A stretch of 64,000 bases of DNA from Geobacter sp. OR-1 (GTDB lineage: Bacteria; Desulfobacterota; Desulfuromonadia; Geobacterales; DSM-12255), in assembly GCF_000813145.1 (NCBI RefSeq), contig NZ_BAZF01000001.1:1-64000 (forward strand). Reading direction: 5' to 3'. How positions within the stretch are numbered: position 1 is the first letter of the stretch; every line of letters begins with the position of its first letter. A program made the position numbers and the translations under genes. Below are positions 56,301 through 64,000 of the stretch, one piece after another. Below the pieces are notes generated by a model. The model made no database searches. It saw nothing but the letters and a program-made list of their open reading frames with translations, and was not told the DNA's origin.

Positions 56301-56588
56301 CCGCCATGACATTGCCTCCGGGGCATACGGATTCTCCTCCGGAAGCGCGGGCAAGACCAGCCGGAACATCTCCCAGGCCAGAGCATTGGGAAACGGGTAC
56401 CGGCAGTTGGCCCAGACTCCGAGCCTCCCGGAGAGCTGCATGGCAAGCCAGCGCTCCATGCCCCGGCTCTGGACCACGATCATCTCCTGCTCCAGGGGAT
56501 CGGCCAATGGGGTACGGACCACTGACGCCAACCGTTCTGCCAGCAGTTCCAGCCTGTTGCTCGTAAATAGTCGGATCGCTTCGGTCAT
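53310..56588 (-). CDS. recC: Exodeoxyribonuclease V gamma subunit
   Basis: 1092 residues, similar in length to Escherichia coli RecC. Opening LFTSNRLELLAERLA, MIVVQSRGMERWLAMQLS and later VIVMTPQIDEYAPFIAAVFG fit the catalytically inactive helicase-like RecC that recognises Chi. The C-terminal RecC-specific nuclease-like domain is present. First gene of the recCBD transcript; its Chi specificity cannot be read from sequence. Confidence 0.93.
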   Translation of the reverse strand: MTEAIRLFTSNRLELLAERLASVVRTPLADPLEQEMIVVQSRGMERWLAMQLSGRLGVWANCRYPFPNALAWEMFRLVLPALPEENPYAPEAMSWRLMAVIPACLEQDGFAPLKGYLAEDRRGIKLFQLAGAVADLFDQYTLFRPEMIKGWEQGRSCDDCCWQAELWRRISPEGKGVHRGALLEDFRKAMRRKAPLPAQLPARISVFGIPSLPPYHLEILAALSRRIEVNLFLLNPSSRHWFQIVSPLEKVRKICKNPDQPGLFDLLEVGNPLLASQGGQGRDFFEMLYEEFPLDDSNGGLFRKPEASGMLAAIQRDILDLADATSGQRPLQVIADSDCSLQLHSCHSPLREVEVLHDRLLDLFEAMPGLTPRDVIVMTPQIDEYAPFIAAVFGGVKDPERRIPFSVADRTMAVAGSLARTFVDLLASAESRFEASRIMDLLENRFVARRFGLDDDGLAACRRWITGCGIRWGIDAADRAEEGLPAFGANSWSDGLDRLLLGYAMSGDNAALFKGLLPYPDIEGGEARSLGGVVVFCEALFELRRLRNKERTTAEWASYLSGLLERLFLPDDEAQAEYLYLVSSFDELRRRGEATGFSGVVSLAVIRSWLTGRLARAGAAEGFLTGRVTFCAMLPMRSIPFRVVALLGMNDGVFPRQHRPSGFDLMAAAPKRCDRSIRNEDRYLFLESLLSARDALYISYVGQSGRDNSLLPPSVVVSELLDYAERAFTLPGVPENRRRSAVRERIAVRHRLQPFHRDYFNSGLDRLFSYSVENCAAAGSRQTGGGTSVVHSGLPLLPPDSAGHCLTIEQLAAFLRNPADCFLKRAGIRIEPVAPPMEDREPFAIAGLDAYRITTELVADLLAGSDPASKAEIFGACGMLPPAAVGRVGYAALKGKAERFASLLAPYASVPALEPLEIDLTISGCRLTGRLTGITADNLLRYRCARLKAKDLLNCWLHHLLLNLVAPEGYPCRSRLIALDCRQEFVPCHDAGPILSALVGLYLKGLGEPIPFFPETSYEFAVNPDRVDKLLPIWNGYESGKTRHPGECESSSAFELFFGPQQPEELFSSAAFRETAQAVYLPLLACIRKEGE

Positions 56589-56680
56589 GGTCTGATAGAT
56601 ACACCGTCAGTGCGACAGGATATGTCATAAGGAAAGAATCGGGTTACTGAAAATTACGGGAGATGGCTAAGGTATGCAAC

Positions 56681-56710
56681 AAAAAAAGCCGCACTATCCT
56701 CGTGCGGCTT
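56681..56710 (-). terminator. Terminator of the Sel1-repeat gene
   Basis: Read on the minus strand, AAGCCGCAC / GTGCGGCTT (9 bp) is followed by TTTTTTT. It lies 25 bases beyond the stop codon. Confidence 0.9.
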
Positions 56711-56735
56711 GATCGATCAGACTGATGGCCAGCGG

Positions 56736-57617
56736 CTACTTCTTCAGCGCTACGCTGTCACCCAGAGCGGCCTGCTGCCCTTTCTTGTGTTTGAGCATGC
56801 TGTTCAGAACCAGCCGCGCCTGTGCGTTTCCTCCCTCGGCAGAGAGGAGACTGAGCTTGAGAGCCTCTTCGCGATCCTGCGGAACTCCCCAGCCGTTATA
56901 GTAAAGCAGTCCCAGGCTCAACATCGCCTCGACGTTCCCCTGGTCCGCGCTCCGTGAAAACCACTTGACTGCCTGGTCGTAGTCGCGTGCCAGGCCTTCG
57001 CCCCGAACATACATCGAACCAAGAATGAACTGGGCCTTCGGCTCCCCCTGTTCGGCGGCCTTGCGGCACCAGAATGCTGCTGCTTCCTTGTCCGGTTCCA
57101 TTCCCAGGCCGTTGTAATAGATGCTGCCGATACTGTACTGGGACAGGGAATCGCCGCTCTCAGCGCTCATCCGGAACCAGACGACCGCTTCGCTATAATC
57201 CTGAGCTACGCCGTCACCATTGACATACATGAACCCCAGGATCTTCTGTGCCTCAAGGTGTCCCCTAACCGCTGCCTTCTTGAACCAGACTGCGGCACGG
57301 GCCTTGTCCACGGGTACCCCGAAGCCGTTGTAATGCATGTAACCCAGGTTGAACTGAGCCTGGACGTCGCCATGCTTTGCCGCCTTGAAACAGGAATTGA
57401 ACGTCTTGGACTGCTCCACGCTTCCGGAGCCGCCGGATTGGGCCACCGGGTCTGAATATACCGGATTGTCATTGCTGCTGGGACTGGTCGTTAAGGGCGT
57501 GACATAATATTGTTGTGAATATCCGGGTTCATCCATGTCGACATCGGCATGAACCGGCATTGAAGACGCGAGCAACAGGAAACCTGCTGCTGCAACAGAT
57601 ATGATCCCTCCCCGCAT
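56736..57617 (-). CDS. Secreted Sel1-repeat protein
   Basis: 293 residues from the ATG at 57617 with GAGGGGGAG upstream; the frame extends 20 residues further without a leader. Signal peptide about 1-24, a Ser/Gly/Tyr-rich linker, then about five Sel1 repeats (for example AQFNLGYMHYNGFGVP and SIYYNGLGMEPDKEAA). Such scaffold proteins mediate protein-protein contacts in the periplasm or envelope. The partner is unknown. Confidence 0.85.
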   Translation of the reverse strand: MRGGIISVAAAGFLLLASSMPVHADVDMDEPGYSQQYYVTPLTTSPSSNDNPVYSDPVAQSGGSGSVEQSKTFNSCFKAAKHGDVQAQFNLGYMHYNGFGVPVDKARAAVWFKKAAVRGHLEAQKILGFMYVNGDGVAQDYSEAVVWFRMSAESGDSLSQYSIGSIYYNGLGMEPDKEAAAFWCRKAAEQGEPKAQFILGSMYVRGEGLARDYDQAVKWFSRSADQGNVEAMLSLGLLYYNGWGVPQDREEALKLSLLSAEGGNAQARLVLNSMLKHKKGQQAALGDSVALKK

Positions 57618-57848
57618 AGTCTCCCCCTCACCCCGTGCTACAAAAAAAAACTCATAACAATAAGTCGAGCGATGCATGTCAATTACGGATCTAGGATAAC
57701 AAACTTTTCTGCGGATGCAATTATACGGTCATTTTGCTTAACCAGCCTTGTGATGAAAATATTTCTGCACGAAATGTACCGCACAGCAAACACCTTGATA
57801 TCATTAGTACTTCAGAAACACTTATGGTTATAACAACGGTTTTTGACC

Positions 57849-58649
57849 TTATTTTTTGGGTAATCCGGTCATTTTTCCCTTCGATTTCTTAATAATCCCG
57901 TTAACTTTGTTACCCCTGTCACTGCCGCGCTCTGCTCCCCCCTGATAAAGCCCATCGACCTCGATTTTCGAGAGGTGCCGGAACTGGCCGGGGTTCAGGC
58001 CATTTAGATCCAGATTCCCGTACCTGGCGCGCTTGAGCCGGACAACGCTGAGCGAAACCGCCTCGCACATCCGCCGGACCTGGCGGTACCGCCCTTCATG
58101 GATGGCAATGGAAAGCCAGGTATTATTATCGCTCGCCTTGATCAAGCTGACTTTGGCCGGCGCAGTCATGCCGTCGTCCAGCTCCACACCGTTGGCCAGC
58201 AGTGAAATCTGGCCCGGCGTTACCATCCCCCGCACACGCACATGATACTCCTTTTCGACCTCGTGGCGCGGATGCATCAGCCGGTTGGCCCATTCACCGT
58301 CATTTGTCAGCAGCAGGAGCCCTTCGGTGTTGTAGTCGAGCCTCCCCACCGGGAAGACCCGCTCCTCCACCCCCTTCAGCAGATCGGTTACTACCGGTCT
58401 CCCCTCAGGGTCCTTCAGGGTGGTCATGTATCCCGACGGCTTGAACAGCAGGATATAGACCTTGGTAGCGACCGGTTTAACCCGGTTGCCATCAACAGTA
58501 ATCTCATCGACATCCGGATCGGCCTTGCTCCCGAGTTCGGTCACGGCAACTCCGTTCACCTTGACCCGGCCGGCAACGATCAGCTGCTCGGCAGCCCGGC
58601 GCGATGCGATTCCGGCACCGGCAAGTATCTTCTGCAGACGCTCCTGCAT
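57849..58649 (-). CDS. rluB: Ribosomal large-subunit pseudouridine synthase, RluB type
   Basis: 266 residues from the ATG at 58649 with GGAGGAG upstream. N-terminal S4 RNA-binding domain (RLQKILAGAGIASRRAAE), catalytic motif GRLDYNTEGLLLLTNDG (catalytic Asp about 101), and EGRYRQVRRM. It isomerises a uridine of 23S rRNA (U2605 in E. coli); RluE/RsuA relatives are an alternative. A Lys/Gly-rich tail is present. Confidence 0.88.
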   Translation of the reverse strand: MQERLQKILAGAGIASRRAAEQLIVAGRVKVNGVAVTELGSKADPDVDEITVDGNRVKPVATKVYILLFKPSGYMTTLKDPEGRPVVTDLLKGVEERVFPVGRLDYNTEGLLLLTNDGEWANRLMHPRHEVEKEYHVRVRGMVTPGQISLLANGVELDDGMTAPAKVSLIKASDNNTWLSIAIHEGRYRQVRRMCEAVSLSVVRLKRARYGNLDLNGLNPGQFRHLSKIEVDGLYQGGAERGSDRGNKVNGIIKKSKGKMTGLPKK

Positions 58650-58667
58650 GCTCTCCTCCAAAAAATG

Positions 58668-58690
58668 AGGGGCGGTCTCAAGCCGCCCCT
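58668..58690 (-). terminator. accA terminator
   Basis: On the minus strand AGGGGCGG / CCGCCCCT (8 bp, 7-base loop) is followed by CATTTTTT. Its T-run touches the rluB ribosome binding site, so it may limit read-through from accA into rluB. Confidence 0.75.
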
Positions 58691-58715
58691 GTCTGTAAAC
58701 CGATGCTGTAGCTGG

Positions 58716-59679
58716 TTACTGCTCAATAAACCGCGACATCTTGCGGAACTTGTCATATCTCAGGTCAACGAGCTTGTCCGGTTTGATCGCTTTCAGCTCC
58801 TTCATGTTCCGCGAAAGCGCTTCATGGAGGGTCTTGGCCATGACCTCATGATTGCGGTGGGCGCCTCCCATCGGTTCGGGAACGATCTCGTCGATGACCT
58901 CAAGATCCTTGATATCTTTGGCCGTGAGCTTGAGCGCTTCGGCGGCCTGGGCACCCTTGGTGCCGTCGGACCAGAGGATCGCCGCGCACCCCTCGGGGGA
59001 GATAACTGCATACACCGAATGCTCCAGCATCAGCACCCGGTCGCCGACAGCAATGGCCAGCGCGCCGCCGGATACCCCCCTCACCGGTGATCACAACGAT
59101 GATCGGCACGGTCAGGGCCGCCATCTCCCGCAGGTTGCGGGCGATCGCCTCGGCCTGGCCCCGCTCCTCGGCGCCGATGCCGGGGTAGGCGCCGGGGGTA
59201 TCGACAAAGGTGATGATCGGGAGCCGGAACTGCTCGGCCATCCCCATCAGCCGCAACGCCTTGCGGTAACCTTCCGGGTTCGGCATGCCGAAGTTCCGAT
59301 AGACCTTCTCCTTGGTGTCCCGACCCTTCTGGTGGCCGATAACCATCACCGGCTCACCGTCAAGCTTTGCCAGACCTGCAACAATGGCGTGATCATCGCC
59401 GAAAAGCCTGTCGCCATGAAGCTCAATAAAATCAGTGAAAATCATATTCAGGTAGTCGAGCGTGAACGGCCGGTTCGGATGGCGCGCCACCTGGGCCGTC
59501 TGCCAGCGTGACAGCCCGGAAAAGATTTCGGCCCGGACCTTCTCCGCCTTTTTCTCCAGCTTGCCGATCTCGGTGGCAAGGTCGAGAGAATCACCGGACA
59601 TCTCCCTCAGCTCTTCGATCTTTTTTTCCAGCTCAACCAGCGGTTTTTCAAACTCCATATAAAAATTCTGCAATCCCAT
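58716..59679 (-). pseudogene. accA: Acetyl-CoA carboxylase alpha subunit, frameshifted
   Basis: The start at 59679 has AAAGGAGG upstream. The first part reads normally to ITGEGG (about residue 201), then the frame is wrong; the correct continuation, [14 protein letters not shown] to the stop at 58716, lies one base out of register. The junction is at a C6 run on the plus strand (59075-59080) next to TA. Both parts are intact and well conserved. Because accA is essential for fatty acid synthesis, a sequencing error is more likely than gene loss; otherwise the product would be truncated in the carboxyltransferase domain. Confidence 0.85.
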
Positions 59680-59737
59680 ATTGATATCCTCCTTTGAGCT
59701 AAACACATATTTAATGCCCGAAAATCATTGGCACAGC

Positions 59738-59841
59738 AAAAAGCTCCAGCTGCAAGGCTTGCGAGACGTGAGGAGTGAGTCGTAGCCGTAGGCTACGTCG
59801 CAGCGACGAACAACGAGCGTAACGCAGCAGATGGACTTTTT
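59738..59841. repeat. Interspersed repeat, family 2
   Basis: Inverted ends AAAAAGCTCCAGCTGC / GCAGATGGACTTTTT, with an inner near-palindrome GTAGCCGTAGGCTAC. It fills most of the accA-dnaE gap and may fold in transcripts. A second hairpin, GATAAATCC-TTC-GGATTTAT, lies at 59853-59872. Sequence unlike family 1. Confidence 0.6.
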
Positions 59842-59886
59842 AGTGACTTCTCACCGATAAATCCTTCGGATTTATAGGCGAAGCCA

Positions 59887-62800
59887 TTATTCAAAAACTA
59901 TGGCACGATATCCCACCAGCTTCTCGACATCCAGCGCCAAGTCGTCGCTGGCAGCCACCTTGAAGCGGCTCGCCAGCGGTATCGTGGCGCGGCACTGATT
60001 CTGGATCTCTATATGCAGCATGGCATCACAGCTGCCGTTGTGACGCGCAAGTATCTCCATCAGCTCAACCAGGTGCTGCCGGTCAACCCCGGGGGACTTC
60101 AGCGTGAAGTGAACCCGCTTCGTACCCTTGGCAGAGATTTCGAGGAGCGGCGCAATATCGGTGGCCTTGATCTTGATGCTCTTCTCGCCGACATCCACGG
60201 TGCCTGAAACCACAAGCGGCTCATCGGTCTTCAGCATTTCGGCGGACCTGGCGTAGGTTTCCGGAAATACCACCACTTCCACCGTGCCGATCAGGTCCTC
60301 GATGGTCGCAAAACCCATCCGGTCCCCTTTTTTGGTGATCATCTCTTTCAGCGCCACCACGATGCCGCAGATCCTGACCTCCTTGCCGTCCGCCACCTCT
60401 GCGAGTCCGGCAGTGTCCACGGTGGTGAACCGCTTCATATCCCGGCTGTACCGGTCTAGCGGGTGGCCGGTAATGAAGAACCCAAGGGCCTCCTTCTCAA
60501 AGGTCAGCTTGAGCTTGTCATCCCATTCCGGCAGGTTGGGGAGCTTGGCGCGGCCATTGCCGTTGCTCTTGACGATCTCGGCCGTCCCGAACAGGGAGAC
60601 CTGCGAACTCTCCTTCTCCTCCTGGATCTTCTGGCCGACGGAGACGGCCTCTTCAAAGATCGCCATCAGCGAAGCACGGTTGGCCCCGGTCGAGTCGAAC
60701 GCCCCGCTCTTGATCAGCGCTTCCATTACTCGCTTATTCACCCGGCGCAGGTCCACGCGCTCGCAGAAATCGAAGATGTCGCGGAACGGGCCGTCCGACC
60801 TTGCTTCGAGAATCGACTCGATCGCCCCTTCGCCGACGTTTTTGATGGCACCCAGGCCGAACCGTATGGAGGTGCCGGAGACCTTGAAGGAGAGCTCGGA
60901 GGTGTTGATGTCCGGCGGCAGGACCTCGATCCCCATGTCGCGGCAATCACCGATATTCTTGACGATCTTGTCGGTCTTCTCCCGGTCTTCGGTGAGCAGC
61001 GCCGCCAGGAACTCCACCGGGTAATGGGCCTTGAGATAAGCGGTCTGATAAGCGATCAGGGCGTAGGCAGCGGAGTGCGACTTGTTGAAGCCGTATTCGG
61101 CGAACTTGGCCATCAGGTCGAAGATCGCCTCGGCTTTTTTCAGGTCCACCCCCTGGCCTTTGGCCCCCTCCAGGAACTTGTCCTTCTCCTTGGCCATTGC
61201 CGCCGGGTCTTTCTTTCCCATGGCGCGGCGCAGCAGGTCGGCGCCGCCGAGGGAATACCCCCCCAGGGTCCGGGCGATCTGCATGACCTGTTCCTGGTAG
61301 ACGATGACGCCGTAGGTGTCCTTAAGAATCGGTTCCAGCTGCGGCAGGTCGTAGACTACCTTTTTCCGGCCATGCTTCCGGTCGATAAAGTCATCGACCA
61401 TGCCGGAGCCCAGCGGACCGGGACGGTACAGGGCGCAGGCAGCGATAACGTCCTCGAAGCAGGACGGCTTCAACTTGACCAGCATCTCCTTCATGCCGCT
61501 CGATTCGAGCTGGAAGATACCGGTGGTGTTGCCGGCCGAGATCAGCTCGTAACTCTCGCGGTCGTCATCGCGCAGCAGGGCGATGTTGAACTCAGGGTCA
61601 CGGCCGTGGCGGATCAGCTTGACCGCGTTGTCGATGACCGTCAGGTTCTTGAGCCCCAGGAAGTCGAACTTTACCAGGCCGATCTTCTCGACATATTTCA
61701 TCGAATACTGGGTGTTGATCAGGCCGGTCTTCTGATCCTTGTAAACCGGGCAGAACTCTTCGAGCCGGTCCGGCGCCACCACGACCCCGGCGGCGTGGGT
61801 CGAGGCATGGCGGGCCAGCCCTTCCAGGCAGAGCGCCACATCAAGCAGTTCCCTGACCTTGGGATCAGCGCCAGCCAGCTCGTTGAGCTTGGGCTCCTGT
61901 TTCAGCGCATCGGCGAGGGAGATGTTCAACACTTCCGGAATCAGCTTGGCGATCCGGTCCACATCGCCATACGGCATGTCCAGGGCGCGTCCCACGTCGC
62001 GGATGACCCCGCGCGCCGCCATGGTGCCGAAGGTGATGATCTGACAGACCTTGTCACGGCCATATTTTTCGGTAACGTACTGGATGACCTCTTCGCGCCG
62101 GTCGGTGCAGAAGTCGACGTCGATATCAGGCATCGAGATCCGTTCCGGGTTCAGGAACCGCTCGAACAGCAGGTTGTACGGGATCGGGTCGAGATCGGTG
62201 ATCCGGATGGAATACGCCACCAGGGAACCGGCTGCCGAGCCCCTGCCCGGACCGACCGGAATCCCCTGGTCCTTGGCCCAGTTGATGAAGTCGGCCACAA
62301 TCAGGAAATAACCGGGGAACCCCATCTGCTTGATACAATCGAGCTCGATCCGGAGCCGGTCGCGGTACATCTGCTCATCGCTGTCGACAAAGTCCGGGTT
62401 CTTGGCCCTGATGGTCGCCAGCCGGGAATCCAGGCCGGTTATCGCCTCCTGCTCCAGTTCGTCATCCAGGCTTTTCCCTTCCGGCAGCTCGAACTTGGGG
62501 AAATGGTAGGTCTTGAAATCCAGTTCCAGGTTGCAGCGCTCCGCGATCCGCGCCGTGTTGGTCACCGCCTCCGGCGCATAGTGGAAGGCCGCGGCCATCT
62601 CCTCCGGCGACTTGACATAGAACTCGTCGGCAGAAAACCGCATCCGGTGTTCGTCGTTCATGGTCTTGCCGGTCTGGATACAGAGCAGCACCTCGTGCGC
62701 CTTGGCGTCTTCGCGATTCAGGTAATGGCAATCGTTGGTCGCCACCAGCGGCAGCGACAGCTCAGCGGCAACCTCCATAAGCCGTTGATTGGCGACTGCC

Positions 62801-63360
62801 TGCTCCGGCAGGGTGTTCTCCTGAAGTTCGATATAGTACCGGTCCGGAAACAGCTCGCTGTACCAGCGGGCAGTGGCAACCGCATCCTCCATCCGGTTGC
62901 GGCTGCACTGGGATGCGACCTCACCCTTGAGACAGGCGGAAAGTGCGATCAGCCCGTCGCAATGCTCGGCGAGCAGCTCCCGGTCGATCCTGGGCTTGTA
63001 GTAGAACCCCTCCTTGAAACCGGCGGAGACAAGATGGGAGAGGTTTTTGTAACCCTTGAGGTTCTCGCAGAGCAGAATCAGGTGGTAACTGGAATATTCG
63101 CCCGGAACGCTCCCCTGCTCCTTGTTGAAGCGGGAACCCGGCGCCACATAGACCTCTGCCCCGATCAGCGGCTTGATCCCCTTGTCCAGGCACTTCTGGT
63201 AAAACTCGATCGCCCCGAACATGGCGCCATGGTCGGTAATGGCCACGGCCGGCATGCCGAACCCTTTGACCTTGGCAACCAGATCGCCCAGCCTGATGGC
63301 ACCGTCGAGAAGCGAATACTGTGTATGCAGATGTAAATGTACGAATTCCGCTTGCTGCAT
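59887..63360 (-). CDS. dnaE: DNA polymerase III alpha subunit
   Basis: 1157 residues, DnaE1 type. N-terminal PHP domain (FVHLHLHTQYSLLDGA), polymerase core with catalytic acidic residues in PDIDVDFCTDRR (about 404-415), a helix-hairpin-helix region, and a C-terminal OB domain (VRICGIVVALKEM). No exonuclease domain, as expected for a replicative subunit working with DnaQ. Monocistronic; upstream of accA. Confidence 0.96.
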   Translation of the reverse strand: MQQAEFVHLHLHTQYSLLDGAIRLGDLVAKVKGFGMPAVAITDHGAMFGAIEFYQKCLDKGIKPLIGAEVYVAPGSRFNKEQGSVPGEYSSYHLILLCENLKGYKNLSHLVSAGFKEGFYYKPRIDRELLAEHCDGLIALSACLKGEVASQCSRNRMEDAVATARWYSELFPDRYYIELQENTLPEQAVANQRLMEVAAELSLPLVATNDCHYLNREDAKAHEVLLCIQTGKTMNDEHRMRFSADEFYVKSPEEMAAAFHYAPEAVTNTARIAERCNLELDFKTYHFPKFELPEGKSLDDELEQEAITGLDSRLATIRAKNPDFVDSDEQMYRDRLRIELDCIKQMGFPGYFLIVADFINWAKDQGIPVGPGRGSAAGSLVAYSIRITDLDPIPYNLLFERFLNPERISMPDIDVDFCTDRREEVIQYVTEKYGRDKVCQIITFGTMAARGVIRDVGRALDMPYGDVDRIAKLIPEVLNISLADALKQEPKLNELAGADPKVRELLDVALCLEGLARHASTHAAGVVVAPDRLEEFCPVYKDQKTGLINTQYSMKYVEKIGLVKFDFLGLKNLTVIDNAVKLIRHGRDPEFNIALLRDDDRESYELISAGNTTGIFQLESSGMKEMLVKLKPSCFEDVIAACALYRPGPLGSGMVDDFIDRKHGRKKVVYDLPQLEPILKDTYGVIVYQEQVMQIARTLGGYSLGGADLLRRAMGKKDPAAMAKEKDKFLEGAKGQGVDLKKAEAIFDLMAKFAEYGFNKSHSAAYALIAYQTAYLKAHYPVEFLAALLTEDREKTDKIVKNIGDCRDMGIEVLPPDINTSELSFKVSGTSIRFGLGAIKNVGEGAIESILEARSDGPFRDIFDFCERVDLRRVNKRVMEALIKSGAFDSTGANRASLMAIFEEAVSVGQKIQEEKESSQVSLFGTAEIVKSNGNGRAKLPNLPEWDDKLKLTFEKEALGFFITGHPLDRYSRDMKRFTTVDTAGLAEVADGKEVRICGIVVALKEMITKKGDRMGFATIEDLIGTVEVVVFPETYARSAEMLKTDEPLVVSGTVDVGEKSIKIKATDIAPLLEISAKGTKRVHFTLKSPGVDRQHLVELMEILARHNGSCDAMLHIEIQNQCRATIPLASRFKVAASDDLALDVEKLVGYRAIVFE

Positions 63361-63514
63361 GGCTACCTATACGATATAAGTTGAAGGGAGTAGCTGACCG
63401 CCACTCCCTTTTTAGTATCACTAAAATGTTTGGCAGATTATGCCATGATCAAACAACAGAGTCAATTCCATACTGCCGGAGATGAACAGCGCGGCAACCG
63501 GAGTGGATAGAACA

Positions 63515-63898
63515 ATGGAGAACACGACTGATCAGCCAACCGTTCTGGTTATGGACGACGATGAAGATGTCCGGTTCATCGCGGCTATCATGCTCAAACG
63601 TATCGGCTTTAACGTTGATTTTGCCGAAAACGGCCAGGAAGCGGTCGATATGTACCGGTCCGGGCTGCATGCCGGAACCCGCTACCATGCGGTAATACTC
63701 GACCTCAACGTGCCGGGCGGCATGGGAGGCGAGGAAGCGGTCAGGCTGCTGAAGGAAATCGACCCGGACGTAGCCGCCTATGTATCCTGCGGCAATCCGT
63801 TCGACCCGGCAATGGACGATCCGGCAGGGCACGGCTTCAGAGGAGCCATTGCCAAGCCGTTTCTCCCGGAACATCTACATATCCTGCTGGAGCAGTAA
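63515..63898 (+). CDS. Single-domain response regulator
   Basis: 127 residues from the ATG at 63515; an ATG at 63482 would add 11 residues but has its purine stretch too close. Receiver fold: acidic DDDED near the N-terminus, phospho-acceptor Asp in ILDLNVPGGMGG (about 62), conserved Ser in YVSCGN and Lys in AIAKPF. No output domain. May serve one of the orphan hybrid kinases, but that is not shown. Confidence 0.85.
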   Translation: MENTTDQPTVLVMDDDEDVRFIAAIMLKRIGFNVDFAENGQEAVDMYRSGLHAGTRYHAVILDLNVPGGMGGEEAVRLLKEIDPDVAAYVSCGNPFDPAMDDPAGHGFRGAIAKPFLPEHLHILLEQ

Positions 63899-63931
63899 AC
63901 CTCTCGGAAAACCGTTTTACCCGGAATAAAA

Positions 63932-64000
63932 ATGAACCAACCTATTTTAATCGACAGTCACGCCCATATCTACGGCGAAGACTTTGAGGCCGATTTTTCG
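63932..64000 (+). CDS. TatD-like metal-dependent hydrolase, partial
   Basis: The first 23 codons only; the gene runs off the window. MNQPILIDSHAHIYGEDF shows the metal-binding HxH of the TatD/amidohydrolase nuclease family. It begins 33 bases after the response regulator stop, with GGAATAA upstream. Confidence 0.6.
   Translation, partial: MNQPILIDSHAHIYGEDFEADFS

Noticed and set aside
60463-63336. 957-codon plus-strand frame opposite dnaE
   Set aside because: Shadow of a high-GC coding region; dnaE on the minus strand has clear family motifs throughout.

Overview
The window looks like a chromosome segment of a Geobacter-type bacterium (Desulfuromonadota, Geobacteraceae or a close relative). 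The basis is a nonaheme c-type cytochrome with a partner lipoprotein, a histidine kinase with a periplasmic c-heme sensor domain, a Flx-type flavin/iron-sulfur electron-transfer module, a B12-dependent ribonucleotide reductase with NrdR boxes, an acetyl-CoA hydrolase/CoA-transferase, and several GC-rich palindromic interspersed repeats. The genus is inferred; no rRNA or species marker is present. I see no prophage, IS element, CRISPR array or integrase.

Layout. 1-4.7 kb (+): three Flx/sulfhydrogenase-like electron-transfer genes, a small putative ribbon-helix-helix protein and a radical SAM/SPASM maturase. 4.7-5.6 kb: a protein-poor block with two exactly in-register 180-bp tandem units, a diverged third unit and a strong terminator, probably a structured non-coding RNA. 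Next to it is a hairpin module that recurs at 11.1 kb. 5.6-11.6 kb: an EAL-HDOD protein, small hypotheticals, a lipoprotein-cytochrome pair behind a possible Fur box, a VF530-type protein and an unlisted 55-residue membrane protein. 11.6-16.3 kb (-): an acetate/acyl-CoA group (thioesterase, aberrant acetate kinase paralogue, CoA-transferase) and a MarR operon with a perfect palindromic operator. 16.5-28.2 kb (-): initiator tRNA, a SPOR protein split by a frameshift, argS, a Cys-rich small protein, ftsB-like, UDP-xylose synthase, ugd, rsmA, tsaD, PIN-PhoH, a cysteine desulfurase-like enzyme and a beta-helix lipoprotein.

28.4-37.8 kb: nrdJ with two NrdR boxes, a PAS histidine kinase followed by a 33-codon remnant of a response regulator, a periplasmic thiol-redox group (exported peroxiredoxin, exported glutaredoxin, CcdA) and a heme-sensing hybrid kinase. 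38.0-47.8 kb (+): one 3259-residue secreted subtilase in which I count four sets of seven propeller blades. 47.9-56.6 kb (-): recC-recB-recD. 56.7-63.4 kb (-): a Sel1-repeat protein, rluB-type pseudouridine synthase, frameshifted accA and dnaE. 63.5-64.0 kb (+): a single-domain response regulator and the start of a TatD-like nuclease.

The strongest candidates for something new are the tandem RNA-like array at 4.9-5.4 kb and its neighbouring two-copy hairpin module, the acetate kinase paralogue lacking several catalytic-loop residues, and the multi-propeller protease. Both frameshifts (SPOR protein and accA) fall at six-base C/G runs, so sequencing error must be excluded before reading biology into them.
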